From Candidatus Heimdallarchaeota archaeon (GTDB taxonomy: Archaea; Asgardarchaeota; Heimdallarchaeia; Heimdallarchaeales; Heimdallarchaeaceae), in NCBI GenBank assembly GCA_030603365.1, contig JAUVXV010000010.1, forward strand, positions 62,001 through 126,000: a DNA stretch of 64,000 nucleotides, given 5' to 3'. This document shows positions 18,184 through 27,120 of the stretch, piece after piece (positions within the stretch are counted from its first letter, which is position 1; every line of letters starts with the position of its first letter). The translations under genes and the position numbers were made by a program. The notes under the pieces were generated by a model. The model searched no databases and had not been told where the DNA came from. It was given only the letters and a program-made list of their open reading frames with translations.

Positions 18184-19179
18184 ATGGACAAGTTGGATTT
18201 ACTCTTAGATACTTTTAAAGGAATAAACAGTGATTACCCACTCTTTAGTTTGTGGAAACATTTCCCTAATATCGATAGAGACCCCCAGCAATTAGCTAAA
18301 AACCATGTCGATTTTTATAACAAGTATGATTTTGACTTGATGAAGATTTCTCCCCATGGAAGATTTCCTGTAGTTGATTATGGGTGCACTGTTGGAGCAG
18401 ATTATGATCCCATTACTGGCAGTACTCGTTGTGAGGATTGTTGTATTAAATCAATACAAGATTGGCAATCTTTAGAACCATTAAATGTTAGTGAAGGAGA
18501 ATTAGGAAAACAAATAGAAACAGTCAAACTGATACATAAGAAACTTGAATTTTTGCCAAAAATGATGACAGTGTTCTCTCCCCTGATGGTCGCATCAAAG
18601 ATGGATCCTAATTTAGTTACAAACATAAGAGAGCATCCTGATATTATTATAGATTCTATGTTCATCTTATTGAAAGATATAATAGAATATGCTGAAGCTT
18701 CAAAAGATGCAGGAGCAGAAGGTATTTTTCTAGCATCTCAACATTTTCGAAAAACAGATTTATCATTTGAAGAAGTTCAAAGATTTGAGATAAATTTTCT
18801 GGACAAATTCCTCTCTAGAATCAATAAAAAAGTTGATTTTACAGTTATTCATGTCCATGGTGAGGACATTAAATTCAAAGAAGCAGCTGATAAACTCCAG
18901 GTTGATGCTTTAAACTGGCATGATAGATTGACTTGGCCATCTCTTGCAGAAGCTGCAAAAATGTTCCCAAAGGGTTTATTAGCTGGAATAGATGAAACAA
19001 AATCACTCGTTAATGGAAAACCAGAAGAAATACAGAATAACATTCTAGATGCATTTCAACAATCGATGAATTTTGATAATAGAATAATAATTGCTCCTGG
19101 TTGCGTAATCCCTATAACTGTTCCAGAGAAAAATATAGAGATTATATCAAAAACTATTAAGAAAGCAAGAAGAGGTTAG
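18184..19179 (+). CDS. Uroporphyrinogen decarboxylase (URO-D) family protein
   Basis: The 331-residue protein shows the URO-D/MtaA-like TIM-barrel pattern. The N-terminal region contains YDFDLMKISPHGRF, the middle has FSPLMVASKM, and DAGAEGIFLASQHFRK, IHVHGEDI and ALNWHDRLTW follow. GLLAGIDETKSL and IIAPGCVIPITVP close the barrel. Relatives either decarboxylate uroporphyrinogen III or act as methyltransferases on corrinoid or thiol substrates. No heme-pathway genes are adjacent, so a methyltransferase-like role is as likely. It heads a plus-strand run with 6-45 bp gaps that continues to 22184, which suggests an operon with the membrane, MfnF-like and longin/V4R genes. Confidence 0.8.
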   Translation: MDKLDLLLDTFKGINSDYPLFSLWKHFPNIDRDPQQLAKNHVDFYNKYDFDLMKISPHGRFPVVDYGCTVGADYDPITGSTRCEDCCIKSIQDWQSLEPLNVSEGELGKQIETVKLIHKKLEFLPKMMTVFSPLMVASKMDPNLVTNIREHPDIIIDSMFILLKDIIEYAEASKDAGAEGIFLASQHFRKTDLSFEEVQRFEINFLDKFLSRINKKVDFTVIHVHGEDIKFKEAADKLQVDALNWHDRLTWPSLAEAAKMFPKGLLAGIDETKSLVNGKPEEIQNNILDAFQQSMNFDNRIIIAPGCVIPITVPEKNIEIISKTIKKARRG

Positions 19180-19185
19180 GTTAAT

Positions 19186-19839
19186 ATGAGCAAGAATAAT
19201 CAGGAAAAGGATATAATAATATCAAAGATGCCGAAGAGAACTGGTTGGAAAGATTTCATCTTGAATCTGGTATTTAGCCTAATTATGATTGCAAGTTTCT
19301 ATGTCTTTGTTATTTATGACCGTCCTGTAGATATTGCAGATTGGTTAATCAAGATTTTTGTTACAGTATTACCGCTTCTAATTTTTGGAAATAGAACAGT
19401 GAAAGAAATTTATTACACTAAGGACTTCATAAGAATAGAAGGAACTAAGATACAGTATAGATCAACCCCATTTGTAATGACTGGTTTCAGGGTAAAGAAG
19501 GGGAGTATTGACATTAAAGAAATAAGAAAATATGGGTTGTCAAGAATTCCCAGAAAATTATCTCTAGATTTTTGGGGTCAGAAAACTAAAGCTATGACAG
19601 TAGTTCAACTTAAGAGTGGAAAAGAGTATTTTATTGGAGAATACTTTTCAAATGAAGACCTTGCTGAAATTTGTCTAAATATTAGACACATCTATCCTAA
19701 AGCAAGATTTACTACAAATATTCCTGATGAATTTCCCGAGTTAACAAAAAAAGAGAAAGATCTTGTTAAATCTAAAAAAATTAAGAAAATTGTTGACGAG
19801 GATGAAGAGCCAGAAGGTGTTGGGGTTCGAAAACGTTGA
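19186..19839 (+). CDS. Hypothetical membrane protein with PH-like middle
   Basis: The 217-residue protein has two hydrophobic helices (about residues 23-43 and 49-65) separated by a short YDRPVDIAD loop. A beta-rich soluble region of about 110 residues follows (FIRIEGTKIQYRSTP, KAMTVVQLKSGKEYFIGEYF), and a charged tail ends GVGVRKR. The layout of a transmembrane hairpin plus beta-rich domain resembles bacterial PH-domain membrane proteins, but the match is by pattern only. The gene starts 6 bp after the URO-D-like stop, so it is very likely cotranscribed. Confidence 0.6.
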   Translation: MSKNNQEKDIIISKMPKRTGWKDFILNLVFSLIMIASFYVFVIYDRPVDIADWLIKIFVTVLPLLIFGNRTVKEIYYTKDFIRIEGTKIQYRSTPFVMTGFRVKKGSIDIKEIRKYGLSRIPRKLSLDFWGQKTKAMTVVQLKSGKEYFIGEYFSNEDLAEICLNIRHIYPKARFTTNIPDEFPELTKKEKDLVKSKKIKKIVDEDEEPEGVGVRKR

Positions 19840-19884
19840 GAAGAATATCCTAGCTTTTATTAATAGAAAACGATAGAAATTAAC

Positions 19885-20946
19885 ATGATGGAATACAATC
19901 AACCAGTAAGTTTTTCTGTAACAAAAAGAAACATAGCAGTATTAGATTTTGGGGTTACATCTCTCAAAATAGTCATTTTAGACCCAGTCCACCCAGAAGA
20001 GCCTTTACATTTCCAACGTATTTATCTTCCCTTGAGAACTAAAAAAGAGGAAGTTGAAAGTGTCCTCAAAACTCTTCTACGTTCTTATTCTGATTATCAT
20101 ATTCGCAAATTCATAATTACTACTACAAGTCCTCTATTTGCTTCTGCTCAGGAAACAGTTGAATATATTATTATGTCAGTGACTAAATTTATCCATCCAA
20201 CAAACATCACATTATACACTCATGATGAGAAGTTTGTTTCAATAAATGAAGCATTAGTCGATCCAACCAAGGTTGTTTCGGTAGGCTGGAAGGCGCTAGG
20301 AAAAGGATTATGGCATATGGTGAAAAAAGACGGATTAGTAGTTGATTTCTCTACCAGAACCACTAGCTTTATTCCTGTGAAAGATGGAAAAATTCTCTCT
20401 GAATCTCAGTCTGACTTCGAAAGGATGAAAAGAGATGAGTTGATTTTCTTTGGTTTCTTGGAAACAAATGTGGCATTCATACAACCAAGATTCGAGTTTA
20501 ATGGAGAAACATACAATCTTCCATTTGAACCTCATGTAATAATGGCAGATATATTTCTTATCACAGGCGATTTGAAATCTAATGATTATGTAACTGATAC
20601 TCCTGATAAAAAAGCAAAGTTTAGAGAAGATGCCTTAGATAGGTTGAAAAGAATGTTGTGCATAATAGACGATCATTTCAGTGAGAATGATTTAGTCAAA
20701 GTTGCACACATATTAAAAGTTCGAATGTTAGAGAAGATTAATCAGATAATTAATAAGAAATTACAAGAACATAATCTTTCAAGGATTTTGATAACAGGTA
20801 TTGGGTCAAATCTCCTCTATCAGTATCTCTATGAGAAAAATGAATCAAGAGATATCATTAAAGTATCCGATATATTAAAAACTGCAGAGATTAATCCTTC
20901 TTACAGTTTAGCTTTCATATACGCAACAAAAAAAGATGATGAATAA
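19885..20946 (+). CDS. ASKHA-fold protein, MfnF-like (H4MPT-linked C1 pathway)
   Basis: The protein begins with an actin/hexokinase-like phosphate loop, IAVLDFGVTSLKIVILD. VVDFSTRTTSFIPVKDGKI is the second phosphate motif. The stretch VIMADIFLITGDLKSNDYVT, then DTPDKKAKFREDALDRLKRM, closely follows the middle of MfnF-type proteins, annotated as H4MPT-linked C1 transfer and shown in methanogens to act in methanofuran assembly. At 353 residues it is of similar length. A later ILITGIGSNLLYQ fits the adenosine-binding motif. The sequence is divergent, so a changed substrate is possible. Its stop overlaps the next start (TAATG), implying translational coupling with the longin/V4R protein. Confidence 0.7.
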   Translation: MMEYNQPVSFSVTKRNIAVLDFGVTSLKIVILDPVHPEEPLHFQRIYLPLRTKKEEVESVLKTLLRSYSDYHIRKFIITTTSPLFASAQETVEYIIMSVTKFIHPTNITLYTHDEKFVSINEALVDPTKVVSVGWKALGKGLWHMVKKDGLVVDFSTRTTSFIPVKDGKILSESQSDFERMKRDELIFFGFLETNVAFIQPRFEFNGETYNLPFEPHVIMADIFLITGDLKSNDYVTDTPDKKAKFREDALDRLKRMLCIIDDHFSENDLVKVAHILKVRMLEKINQIINKKLQEHNLSRILITGIGSNLLYQYLYEKNESRDIIKVSDILKTAEINPSYSLAFIYATKKDDE

Positions 20947-22184
20947 TGGCTGAGAGAGCTGATTTGAGGAATAGAATCAATGTGATGTTATTTCACTTTG
21001 ATCAAAGATTAGGTCCAAGGTTACTGTTCAATGTTGCTGAGATTCAAGATACAAGAATAACAGCATCATTAACTCGACTAATGGATTTTAATTTCCTTGA
21101 AGAAATGAAAGCTATAGTTAATGCCATGGCCAATGTTGTATATTCAAGCATGTTCTTCTCCATTCCAAATCCTACAGCAAGAGGTGGAGTAGAGCAATTC
21201 ATGCTTTCTTTTATAATTTTTGATCCTACAATAACCGAATATCTAACAATCTCTTCTTTAGAAGAAGAAATGTCAAAGATAATAAGCAATCTAATTCTTC
21301 TCTCTGAAATGTTCATCATTATAACCTACAGTAATCCAGTGCTTGAGGATTTTCCCGAGGTAGAAAATACACTAAAATCATTGAGAGATAATGCAATTAA
21401 TGTTTTCCAAGACATCTTTTATGGGCAATTTGAGGGAACCAAGGATGCTATATCACAAATATTAGGTAAAATTGGTTTCGAAGCAGGTAAACAAATTGTA
21501 CAAGAACTGCGGATAGATGATGAAGGTTCAGTGAAATCTTATACTGAGGCCCTAGTTAATTCACCAATTCTTACAAGATGGGGAAATATTAACATTCTTC
21601 ATTTTGACCCGGGAGAAAAAGTAGCTACAATATCTTTAGATAGATCTATTTGGACAGAATCTCTTGGAGTAATTGCAACAAAAACCTGTGCATTCATTGA
21701 AGGAATGTTAGAAGCTATTTTCAGTAAAATTTTAGATGAACCAATCATCTGTGATGAGATGAGATGTGCCTCTGAGTATAGTTACGTTAAAGATTGTATA
21801 TTTCAGATAGCTCCAGGAGGAGGAAGTAGGGAGATAATAGCTTATAGAGAAGATCAAACTATCAAAGAGATGGGAGTGCAAGAAAGAGAAAAAACTATGG
21901 AGTTAATCACTTCGGCTATTGGAGAACAATTCTACTATGAACTAGATCCCATGATAAGATTAATCCAATTGTTTAACAAAGCACCATTCATTTCTGACCA
22001 TTTTATCCAAGAGTCAGAGGAAGAAGTAAAATTTCTAGTAGTTTGTAATTACTGGAGATATCCTAATGAAATAATGTGTAACAGCTGTGAAAAGTGGATA
22101 AGAAATTCAAGCAAATTTCCTGTTAAACTAGTTAAGAGTAAACATCGTATTTGTGAAATAACATATGAAACAGAGAGTCAATAG
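20946..22184 (+). CDS. Longin-like plus V4R (TRAPP-related) domain protein
   Basis: The first 130 residues start INVMLFHFDQRLGPRLLF and run through SFIIFDPTITEYLTISSL, a beta-beta-alpha pattern like longin or roadblock domains. Residues about 150-300 resemble a V4R domain: QILGKIGFEAGKQIVQELR, an AFIEGMLEAIFSKIL helix and the Cys-bearing CDEMRCASEYSYVKDC end. V4R shares its fold with TRAPP Bet3. The last 60 residues include CNSCEKWIRN and may form a zinc knuckle. Such longin/V4R combinations fit Asgard small-GTPase systems, but a ligand sensor is equally possible. Its start overlaps the stop of the MfnF-like gene. Confidence 0.6.
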   Translation: MAERADLRNRINVMLFHFDQRLGPRLLFNVAEIQDTRITASLTRLMDFNFLEEMKAIVNAMANVVYSSMFFSIPNPTARGGVEQFMLSFIIFDPTITEYLTISSLEEEMSKIISNLILLSEMFIIITYSNPVLEDFPEVENTLKSLRDNAINVFQDIFYGQFEGTKDAISQILGKIGFEAGKQIVQELRIDDEGSVKSYTEALVNSPILTRWGNINILHFDPGEKVATISLDRSIWTESLGVIATKTCAFIEGMLEAIFSKILDEPIICDEMRCASEYSYVKDCIFQIAPGGGSREIIAYREDQTIKEMGVQEREKTMELITSAIGEQFYYELDPMIRLIQLFNKAPFISDHFIQESEEEVKFLVVCNYWRYPNEIMCNSCEKWIRNSSKFPVKLVKSKHRICEITYETESQ

Positions 22185-22191
22185 AGACTCT

Positions 22192-22458
22192 TCAAGTATC
22201 AAAGAAATTCTTTAGTTTGGTTTGAACTATTTTAGTTTCAACCTTTTTCCAAATTGTTTTACCTGATATGTATTGACTAACCCACCGGCTCTTAAGTCTA
22301 AGATTTTTACCTACGGCAATTTTAGGAATCCAAACTGGTTCGATTGTTAATCCATCAATTACTCCATAATAGGATTTGATAGAATCTACAAAGAGAAAAT
22401 CTATCTTATATTCAGACAATGCTTCTTCTCTAGATTTAGTAATAACTTGTCCCATCAT
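22192..22458 (-). CDS. Small hypothetical protein
   Basis: This 88-residue frame starts MMGQVITKSREEALSEYKID and contains beta-rich YYGVIDGLTIEPVWIPKI followed by basic RLKSRWVSQYISGKT. The size and strand pattern resemble PRC-barrel-like or small beta-barrel modules, which is a weak suggestion. Its ATG overlaps the stop of the upstream TPR-like gene by 4 bp, which supports it being real and cotranslated. It converges with the longin/V4R gene (7 bp between the stops). Confidence 0.6.
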   Translation of the reverse strand: MMGQVITKSREEALSEYKIDFLFVDSIKSYYGVIDGLTIEPVWIPKIAVGKNLRLKSRWVSQYISGKTIWKKVETKIVQTKLKNFFDT

Positions 22459-22907
22459 AGTTTCTCCAACAATCTTGTAGCATAGTCAACAATGAGAAGT
22501 TCATCACAAGTGTATGATTGAATGAAATTTTCCGCTCTCTTCAACCAAAGTTTGAGGATTTCTTTATCTGGATAATCCATTGTAACTAAGGTAAAGAGAA
22601 CTTTGGAAGGGAGACGAGGAGCAAGGTCAGGATTGGAATTTGTTTCCCAAGCGAGAGAATAGTAGCCTATAGCTATTTCCAATTCATCCCGTATTGTATG
22701 AAGGTTCCCTAAATAGAAATAAGTTAAATTAGAGGAAAGATCGGATAAAGAAAGTTCTTGGAAGAATCGTATTGCAGAATCAACTTCTCCTTGTTGAATT
22801 AAACTAAGACCTAGAGTTAAAAGCAGGTTATATTCAAAATCAAATAGAGCATCGATTGCAGTTTGTTCTTTTTCTTCTGATTCTAAACTTAGCATGATTA
22901 CTTTCAT
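22455..22907 (-). CDS. TPR-like protein
   Basis: From the ATG at 22907 the product is 150 residues with two clear TPR-type hairpins, LLTLGLSLIQQGEVDSAIRF and YFYLGNLHTIRDELEIAIGY, and a helical C-terminus. An upstream ATG at 22976 would add a hydrophobic 23-residue segment. I prefer 22907 because a TATA-like TTTTTATACT lies about 25 bp before it on the minus strand, which fits leaderless initiation. The stop overlaps the start of the 88-residue gene downstream (ATGA), so the two form a coupled pair. Confidence 0.6.
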   Translation of the reverse strand: MKVIMLSLESEEKEQTAIDALFDFEYNLLLTLGLSLIQQGEVDSAIRFFQELSLSDLSSNLTYFYLGNLHTIRDELEIAIGYYSLAWETNSNPDLAPRLPSKVLFTLVTMDYPDKEILKLWLKRAENFIQSYTCDELLIVDYATRLLEKL

Positions 22908-23002
22908 TAAAGAGTCTAGAAAAATAGTATAAAAACCTAACAAAAAATCTCTCAAGATAAACAGAAGAAAACTCATCTAATTTCTGTTTATTACTCGTAG
23001 AA

Positions 23003-24052
23003 TTAGAATTTTTTCAAAAACTTCTGTAACTCTTCTTTAGTAAACTCAAAAACTACTTCTGAATTCCATTTCTTGTATCCTAAAATCTCATTTATTTTAT
23101 GCATATGGATGTTAGCTGAAGAACTACCTGTTGACCATGTTCTTACTTGTGTGGTTTTTAACATTCTCTCCAGCATTTGGTACTTTAAAGCTAATCCGAG
23201 ACCATTTCCTCTATGTTCATGTAGAACACCTGTTTCCCACTGCCATGCAACCTGTGGTTGATAATCACTGATTACTGAAACAGTAATGCCAACTGGGTTT
23301 TTTGTTTTTCTTTCAATAGCGACGAAAGACAGAAAAGTTTCCCATCTCTGAAGATTATTATCACATTGCTCATCATAACGCTCTGTAGTTAGTTTTGTAT
23401 TTTCTTCTGAAAGCTTCTCTCTTGGCATGTCATTCCAAACACATTCTATTAAATTGACGAACTTTGGATAGTCTTCTATATTTTCTTTGTAATTCAGATT
23501 ATCAACAATTATTAGATCATAACCTTTCTGAAGTACTTTCTCTTTTTGTTTTTGAGCTTCTAAAGAAATCTCATCTAAATTATGCTCATCAAGATTCGCA
23601 ATGTAAAAAAACTCTTCATAAGCTCGTTCATCCTTAATTTTATCATAAAAGTGCTCTTCTTTTGATTCACTCAAGTACCAAGCATACATTGTTTTGATCT
23701 GCTCTGGAATACTATTCACTATCTCTCTAAACATAATCATTCTGTTATTCTCTTTTTCCTTATTGTCCTGTAAGTGAATAAAATGCCAAGCTTGTTCTAA
23801 ATTGTCATATTTTGTATTCCAGCCTAACCAAGCATAACTCATAACTTCATCATTCTCATTTACTCCTACAAATTGGAGGCTTTTTACCCAAGATAACTCA
23901 GGAACCTTCCAGTTTTTTCTATAGAAATTTAAGTGAGGAGGATCAGCAGGAAGGTATTCTCTTTGAGATTTCTGCATTAATTCGAATATACTCTCAAGAT
24001 ATTTTTCGGGAATGTCTTCCTTCATCCCTGAGATGATGTTCTGAATTCTCAT
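23003..24052 (-). CDS. GNAT family N-acetyltransferase, tandem-domain
   Basis: The 349-residue protein looks like two GNAT domains. The C-terminal one has the strands and acetyl-CoA-binding loop WQWETGVLHEHRGNGLGLA followed by the alpha3 helix, then VRTWSTGSSSANIHMHKINE and LGYKKW. The N-terminal half (QFVGVNENDEVMSYAWLGWN) is degenerate and lacks a clear Q/RxxGxG/A loop. Two-domain GNATs of this length in actinobacteria and archaea acetylate small molecules or aminoglycoside-like compounds; the substrate here is unknown. I chose the ATG at 24052 because GGAGTG lies 7-8 nt upstream; a TTG at 24100 is the longer option. It is divergent from the amidohydrolase gene. Confidence 0.78.
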   Translation of the reverse strand: MRIQNIISGMKEDIPEKYLESIFELMQKSQREYLPADPPHLNFYRKNWKVPELSWVKSLQFVGVNENDEVMSYAWLGWNTKYDNLEQAWHFIHLQDNKEKENNRMIMFREIVNSIPEQIKTMYAWYLSESKEEHFYDKIKDERAYEEFFYIANLDEHNLDEISLEAQKQKEKVLQKGYDLIIVDNLNYKENIEDYPKFVNLIECVWNDMPREKLSEENTKLTTERYDEQCDNNLQRWETFLSFVAIERKTKNPVGITVSVISDYQPQVAWQWETGVLHEHRGNGLGLALKYQMLERMLKTTQVRTWSTGSSSANIHMHKINEILGYKKWNSEVVFEFTKEELQKFLKKF

Positions 24053-24141
24053 TTTGTCACACTCCAAAGAAATCGTTAAAAATCTGTTGAATTGAAACAA
24101 TTTCAGATAATACTTAAAATAGCTAGAACGAATAATTAATT

Positions 24142-25686
24142 ATGAGAAATCATCTTTCTATCATTTGCTTTATCCTTGTAATTTTAGCTCCATTTACTGG
24201 AACTGGATCAACTTTACAGCAAGCTAGTCCTACAATTGTCGATTATATCTATTGTAATAGTAATATTATAACAATTGATGATTCCAGCTCATTGTTTGAA
24301 GCTATTGCAATTAAAGATGGCATTATAGTTGCCTTAGGTAGTAACGAAGAAATTCTATCAAATTATGAAGCAGAAAATAATCAATGCTATAATCTGGAAG
24401 GACGAACCATTATGCCTGGAATAATCGATGGTCATACACACTATATGGCATCATTATTTTGGATTGGAGAAACAGAAACAATCTATGAATCTCAAATTTT
24501 AGCTTTAGCTAATGGCTATACAACCTTAAATGAAAAAAGTATAGACATGGGTGAATTTCAATGGTTACAGGAAGCAGAACAAAGTAATACGCTTCGTCTT
24601 CGAGTAAACGCTTTTCTTATTTACAATTATGCTTGGCTTGAAAATAATGAATCTGTATTAGTTGAACACTGGAATCCAGATTTAGAACCTCTACTAAATC
24701 ATGACCGCAAGTTTCGTGTTCCTGGATTCAAAATCTATTTAGATGGAGCTTACGGACACCGAGGTTTTCCAGCAATGAGTGACCCTTATACACAGGAAAT
24801 GATAGATTTATGGGGGATTATCAATCCTTATGGAGATCTTTATTTTAATCAATCAGAATTAAATTCAGTAGTAGATTCTTTTCATGATAGAGGTTTTAGT
24901 GTAGCTGTTCACGCAATGGGTGATAGAGCAACTGAAACAATCCTAAATTCTATAGAATATGCTTTGAATGGGACAGATAATGATAATGCACGACATCAGA
25001 TTGAGCATAACAGCTTCATTAGAGAAGATCAAATCGCTAAAGCTTTATCACTTAATACTATTCATTCTGTTAGAGGCTACTTCCCAACTTATTGGCAGCA
25101 AGAATATGCTGATCTTTACAGTTCCATATGGATGGAAAGGACAGTAAACAGATACTCTCTGCCTGGAGAAGGACTTCATTCTTATCTAGAAACTGATTTT
25201 GGTTTTCTTCATGGTTATGATGAAGATAATTGGAGTAAATCAGCTAATATCAGACCTTTCCTACACTTATGGGGTTTGGTTACTAGAAAAGCAATTGATA
25301 TTAATGGTACAATCCATGAACCTGATCCTTGGGTTGCAGAACATGAAATTACAGTTGAACAAGCACTAAGAATGATGACCATAGAAGGAGCGTATGCAGT
25401 AAAACAAGAGGACTATATTGGTTCTTTGGAAGTTGGTAAATATGCAGATATAATAATTTTAACAGCTGATCCTCTAACAATTGATCCTGATGAGCTAAAA
25501 GATATTGAAGTTATGCTTACAATGGTAGAAGGAAAAATAGAATTCCAAATGGCAAGTCACTCATTCCCAATAACATGTGAGCTTTCAACACCAGGGACAG
25601 ATACAACACCATGGACCATTCTCTTATCAATAACTGGAATATGTGTCATTGTTCTAATAACCACAAAAAAGATAAGAATAAAATAA
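24142..25686 (+). CDS. Extracellular membrane-anchored amidohydrolase (YtcJ-like)
   Basis: A signal peptide (residues 1-23) precedes an amidohydrolase_3 domain. It has a beta-sandwich start (AIAIKDGIIVALGSNEEIL), the metal motif MPGIIDGHTHYMAS with HxH, the carboxylated-Lys-type region VPGFKIYLDGAYG, a VAVHAMGDRA histidine and RHQIEHNSF. EVGKYADIIILTADPL completes the sandwich. At 514 residues it is somewhat short of the usual 530-570. Uniquely for this family, a C-terminal hydrophobic helix and KKIRIK tail would anchor it outside the membrane. The substrate is unknown. The stop lies 17 bp from a relic of the fhs 3' end in opposite orientation. Confidence 0.85.
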   Translation: MRNHLSIICFILVILAPFTGTGSTLQQASPTIVDYIYCNSNIITIDDSSSLFEAIAIKDGIIVALGSNEEILSNYEAENNQCYNLEGRTIMPGIIDGHTHYMASLFWIGETETIYESQILALANGYTTLNEKSIDMGEFQWLQEAEQSNTLRLRVNAFLIYNYAWLENNESVLVEHWNPDLEPLLNHDRKFRVPGFKIYLDGAYGHRGFPAMSDPYTQEMIDLWGIINPYGDLYFNQSELNSVVDSFHDRGFSVAVHAMGDRATETILNSIEYALNGTDNDNARHQIEHNSFIREDQIAKALSLNTIHSVRGYFPTYWQQEYADLYSSIWMERTVNRYSLPGEGLHSYLETDFGFLHGYDEDNWSKSANIRPFLHLWGLVTRKAIDINGTIHEPDPWVAEHEITVEQALRMMTIEGAYAVKQEDYIGSLEVGKYADIIILTADPLTIDPDELKDIEVMLTMVEGKIEFQMASHSFPITCELSTPGTDTTPWTILLSITGICVIVLITTKKIRIK

Positions 25687-25698
25687 AATGAAATGAAA

Positions 25699-25717
25699 TA
25701 GGATTAATTTAATCCTA
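25699..25717. terminator. Bidirectional hairpin over relic fhs stop (copy 1)
   Basis: TAGGATTA and TAATCCTA form a perfect 8-bp stem with an ATT loop. It corresponds to the hairpin at 29980-29998 beside intact fhs (TAGGGTTA/TAACCCTA) with a G-C to A-T compensatory change. It sits between the amidohydrolase stop and the fhs relic and could end transcription in both directions. Confidence 0.5.
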
Positions 25718-25830
25718 TAATGTCCCCATCTTCACTGTAGTCCATTCTATTAGCAGTTGGATTGAAGGGAATTAAGGGATTAAAACAAACTACAGTATAC
25801 AGGAAAAAAGTACGAGCTCCAATGGTAGTC
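25704..25830 (-). pseudogene. Relic of the 3' end of fhs (copy 1, most decayed)
   Basis: Read on the minus strand, this stretch ends with ANRMDYSEDGDIIGLN and a stop, against ANRMDYTEDGNIIGLN at the end of intact fhs (29985-31676). Further upstream GAR is kept 22 residues before ANR, almost the same spacing as in fhs (23), but the sequence between has diverged beyond easy recognition. There is no start codon and no upstream fhs sequence, so it cannot encode an enzyme. It lies 3'-to-3' against the anchored amidohydrolase gene. Confidence 0.8.
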
Positions 25831-25902
25831 TCTTTCTTCTTTAGAATCTATAGGAGATTTATGAAAGACAACTATAAATAATACAAATGATATAATTTAG
25901 GT

Positions 25903-26274
25903 ATGTCTGAAGAGGAGATTAAAGAACTGGAAGAGTTCCTTTTACCATATGTTAATGACAGACTTGACAAGTGGTACATAGCTACTAAAATTGGAGAGTG
26001 TTTTATGTGGGTTGCTAGAGCCTTGATTAGATGTCTTCTAAATGTTACCGAGAAGATTCATTTGCATGAAATAACGTCGATTTCACTTTCTGAAGTTTAT
26101 TTTATAGAAAAAATTAATATATTTCAGAATAAGGATGGTGCTATTTCCAGCTTTATGGAAATGGACCCACATAAAATTTCAGGAGAAATACACCAATGGA
26201 TTATTCATCTTCAGGAAAATGGAAAACTCTCCGGAATATACGAAAGGCATACTGGATTTTATCGAAATAAATAG
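25903..26274 (+). CDS. Hypothetical protein in the fhs-tail accessory region
   Basis: The 123-residue frame starts MSEEEIKELEEFLLPYVND and is mainly helical and acidic at the N-terminus. The middle has VARALIRCLLNVTEKIHLHE, and the end is HLQENGKLSGIYERHTGFYR. There is no signal peptide. I do not recognise it. A second frame overlaps the 3' part and stays open to 26347, so a recent frameshift near the C-terminus is possible. It lies between two relics of fhs and may be cargo of the same event. The rest of the stretch to 26470 shows no gene. Confidence 0.4.
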   Translation: MSEEEIKELEEFLLPYVNDRLDKWYIATKIGECFMWVARALIRCLLNVTEKIHLHEITSISLSEVYFIEKINIFQNKDGAISSFMEMDPHKISGEIHQWIIHLQENGKLSGIYERHTGFYRNK

Positions 26275-26470
26275 TTATGATAACTTTTGGGACATATATC
26301 AACTAAACCGCATCATGTTCATGAAAGAGGGAAAAAAGATGCAGTAGAAAGCGAGATGACAGGAAACTCTGATAACGACATACCTCTACTAATTGAAGTT
26401 TTGAAGATATTTCTAGTGTAAAAATGAGCATATTCTGTATGAAGAATTATGACATAGTAAAAGTTTGTTA

Positions 26471-26503
26471 AAAAAAAAGGGGTTTGCTCCAACTTCTGTT
26501 GGA
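26471..26503 (-). terminator. Hairpin plus T-run after the secreted-protein gene
   Basis: On the minus strand CCAAC-AGAA-GTTGG is followed within 10 nt by a run of nine T. It lies 40 bp past the stop of the gene at 26543-27100. Archaeal termination relies mainly on T-runs, so the hairpin may be accessory. Confidence 0.55.
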
Positions 26504-26542
26504 TTAGAACAGAGTGGAGTGTGTTTCAAAGGTTATTTATGC

Positions 26543-27100
26543 TTAATAAGGCATAAAATAATTGTTCATAAAGGCTAAGTCTACTCCAGGAGTTACATAG
26601 TGTGCCATTCCTGGCATTGGTCCACCGTCGAAGTTGAAGGCTGTTCTGGCTGTATGTTTGAGCCAAATAACTTTATCAGGATGTTCAGCTCCACCATCAA
26701 CTGCTCTCATTTCATGTCTATGAACATATCCCATACTGGCATATGCTTCAGCCTTTTCTGGACTCCATGTATCGATAATACCATGTACTATGAAAAGGAG
26801 TTCACCATCAGCTGCGTCAGAAGACCACCATTGTGCCATTCCAAAAGGACCAGTGTTATAGTGTTTTCCAACGAACTGATTAGGTCCAGCTTGTACCCAG
26901 TAATGACCAGGAACATCGAATTCTCCATTAGGACCATCAGGCGCACCTGCCATGTAATAATCTATTCCATCAACATTGAAAACGATCCCATGTACAAAAC
27001 CTTTAGCGTTTGCTGAGGTTGTTTCTGCAGATGCTAGTGCTGTTAAAGCAAAAATCGAAAGCATAAACAAACTCAGACCGATTGTTTTTGATTTATTCAT
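26543..27100 (-). CDS. Secreted protein of unknown function
   Basis: The 185-residue product has a clear signal peptide (MNKSKTIGLSLFMLSIFA, cleavage probably after ALASA). The mature part, about 160 residues, is rich in aromatic residues, Gly and His: GIDYYMAGAPDGPNGEFDVP, GHYWVQAGPNQFVGKHYN, GMAQWWSS, MGYVHRHEM and a C-terminal NNYFMPY. The His clusters could bind metal, but no family is recognised. Unlike its neighbours it has no C-terminal anchor. The gene has a strong dyad 21-40 bp before its ATG and a T-run terminator, so it is a well-formed single-gene unit inside the accessory region. Confidence 0.75.
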   Translation of the reverse strand: MNKSKTIGLSLFMLSIFALTALASAETTSANAKGFVHGIVFNVDGIDYYMAGAPDGPNGEFDVPGHYWVQAGPNQFVGKHYNTGPFGMAQWWSSDAADGELLFIVHGIIDTWSPEKAEAYASMGYVHRHEMRAVDGGAEHPDKVIWLKHTARTAFNFDGGPMPGMAHYVTPGVDLAFMNNYFMPY

Positions 27101-27120
27101 AATTCATCAAACCGTTAAGT

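Noticed and set aside
26135..26347. 70-codon frame overlapping the hypothetical gene at 25903-26274
   Set aside because: It lies mostly inside the other frame and has no own signals. At most it marks a frameshift in the C-terminus.
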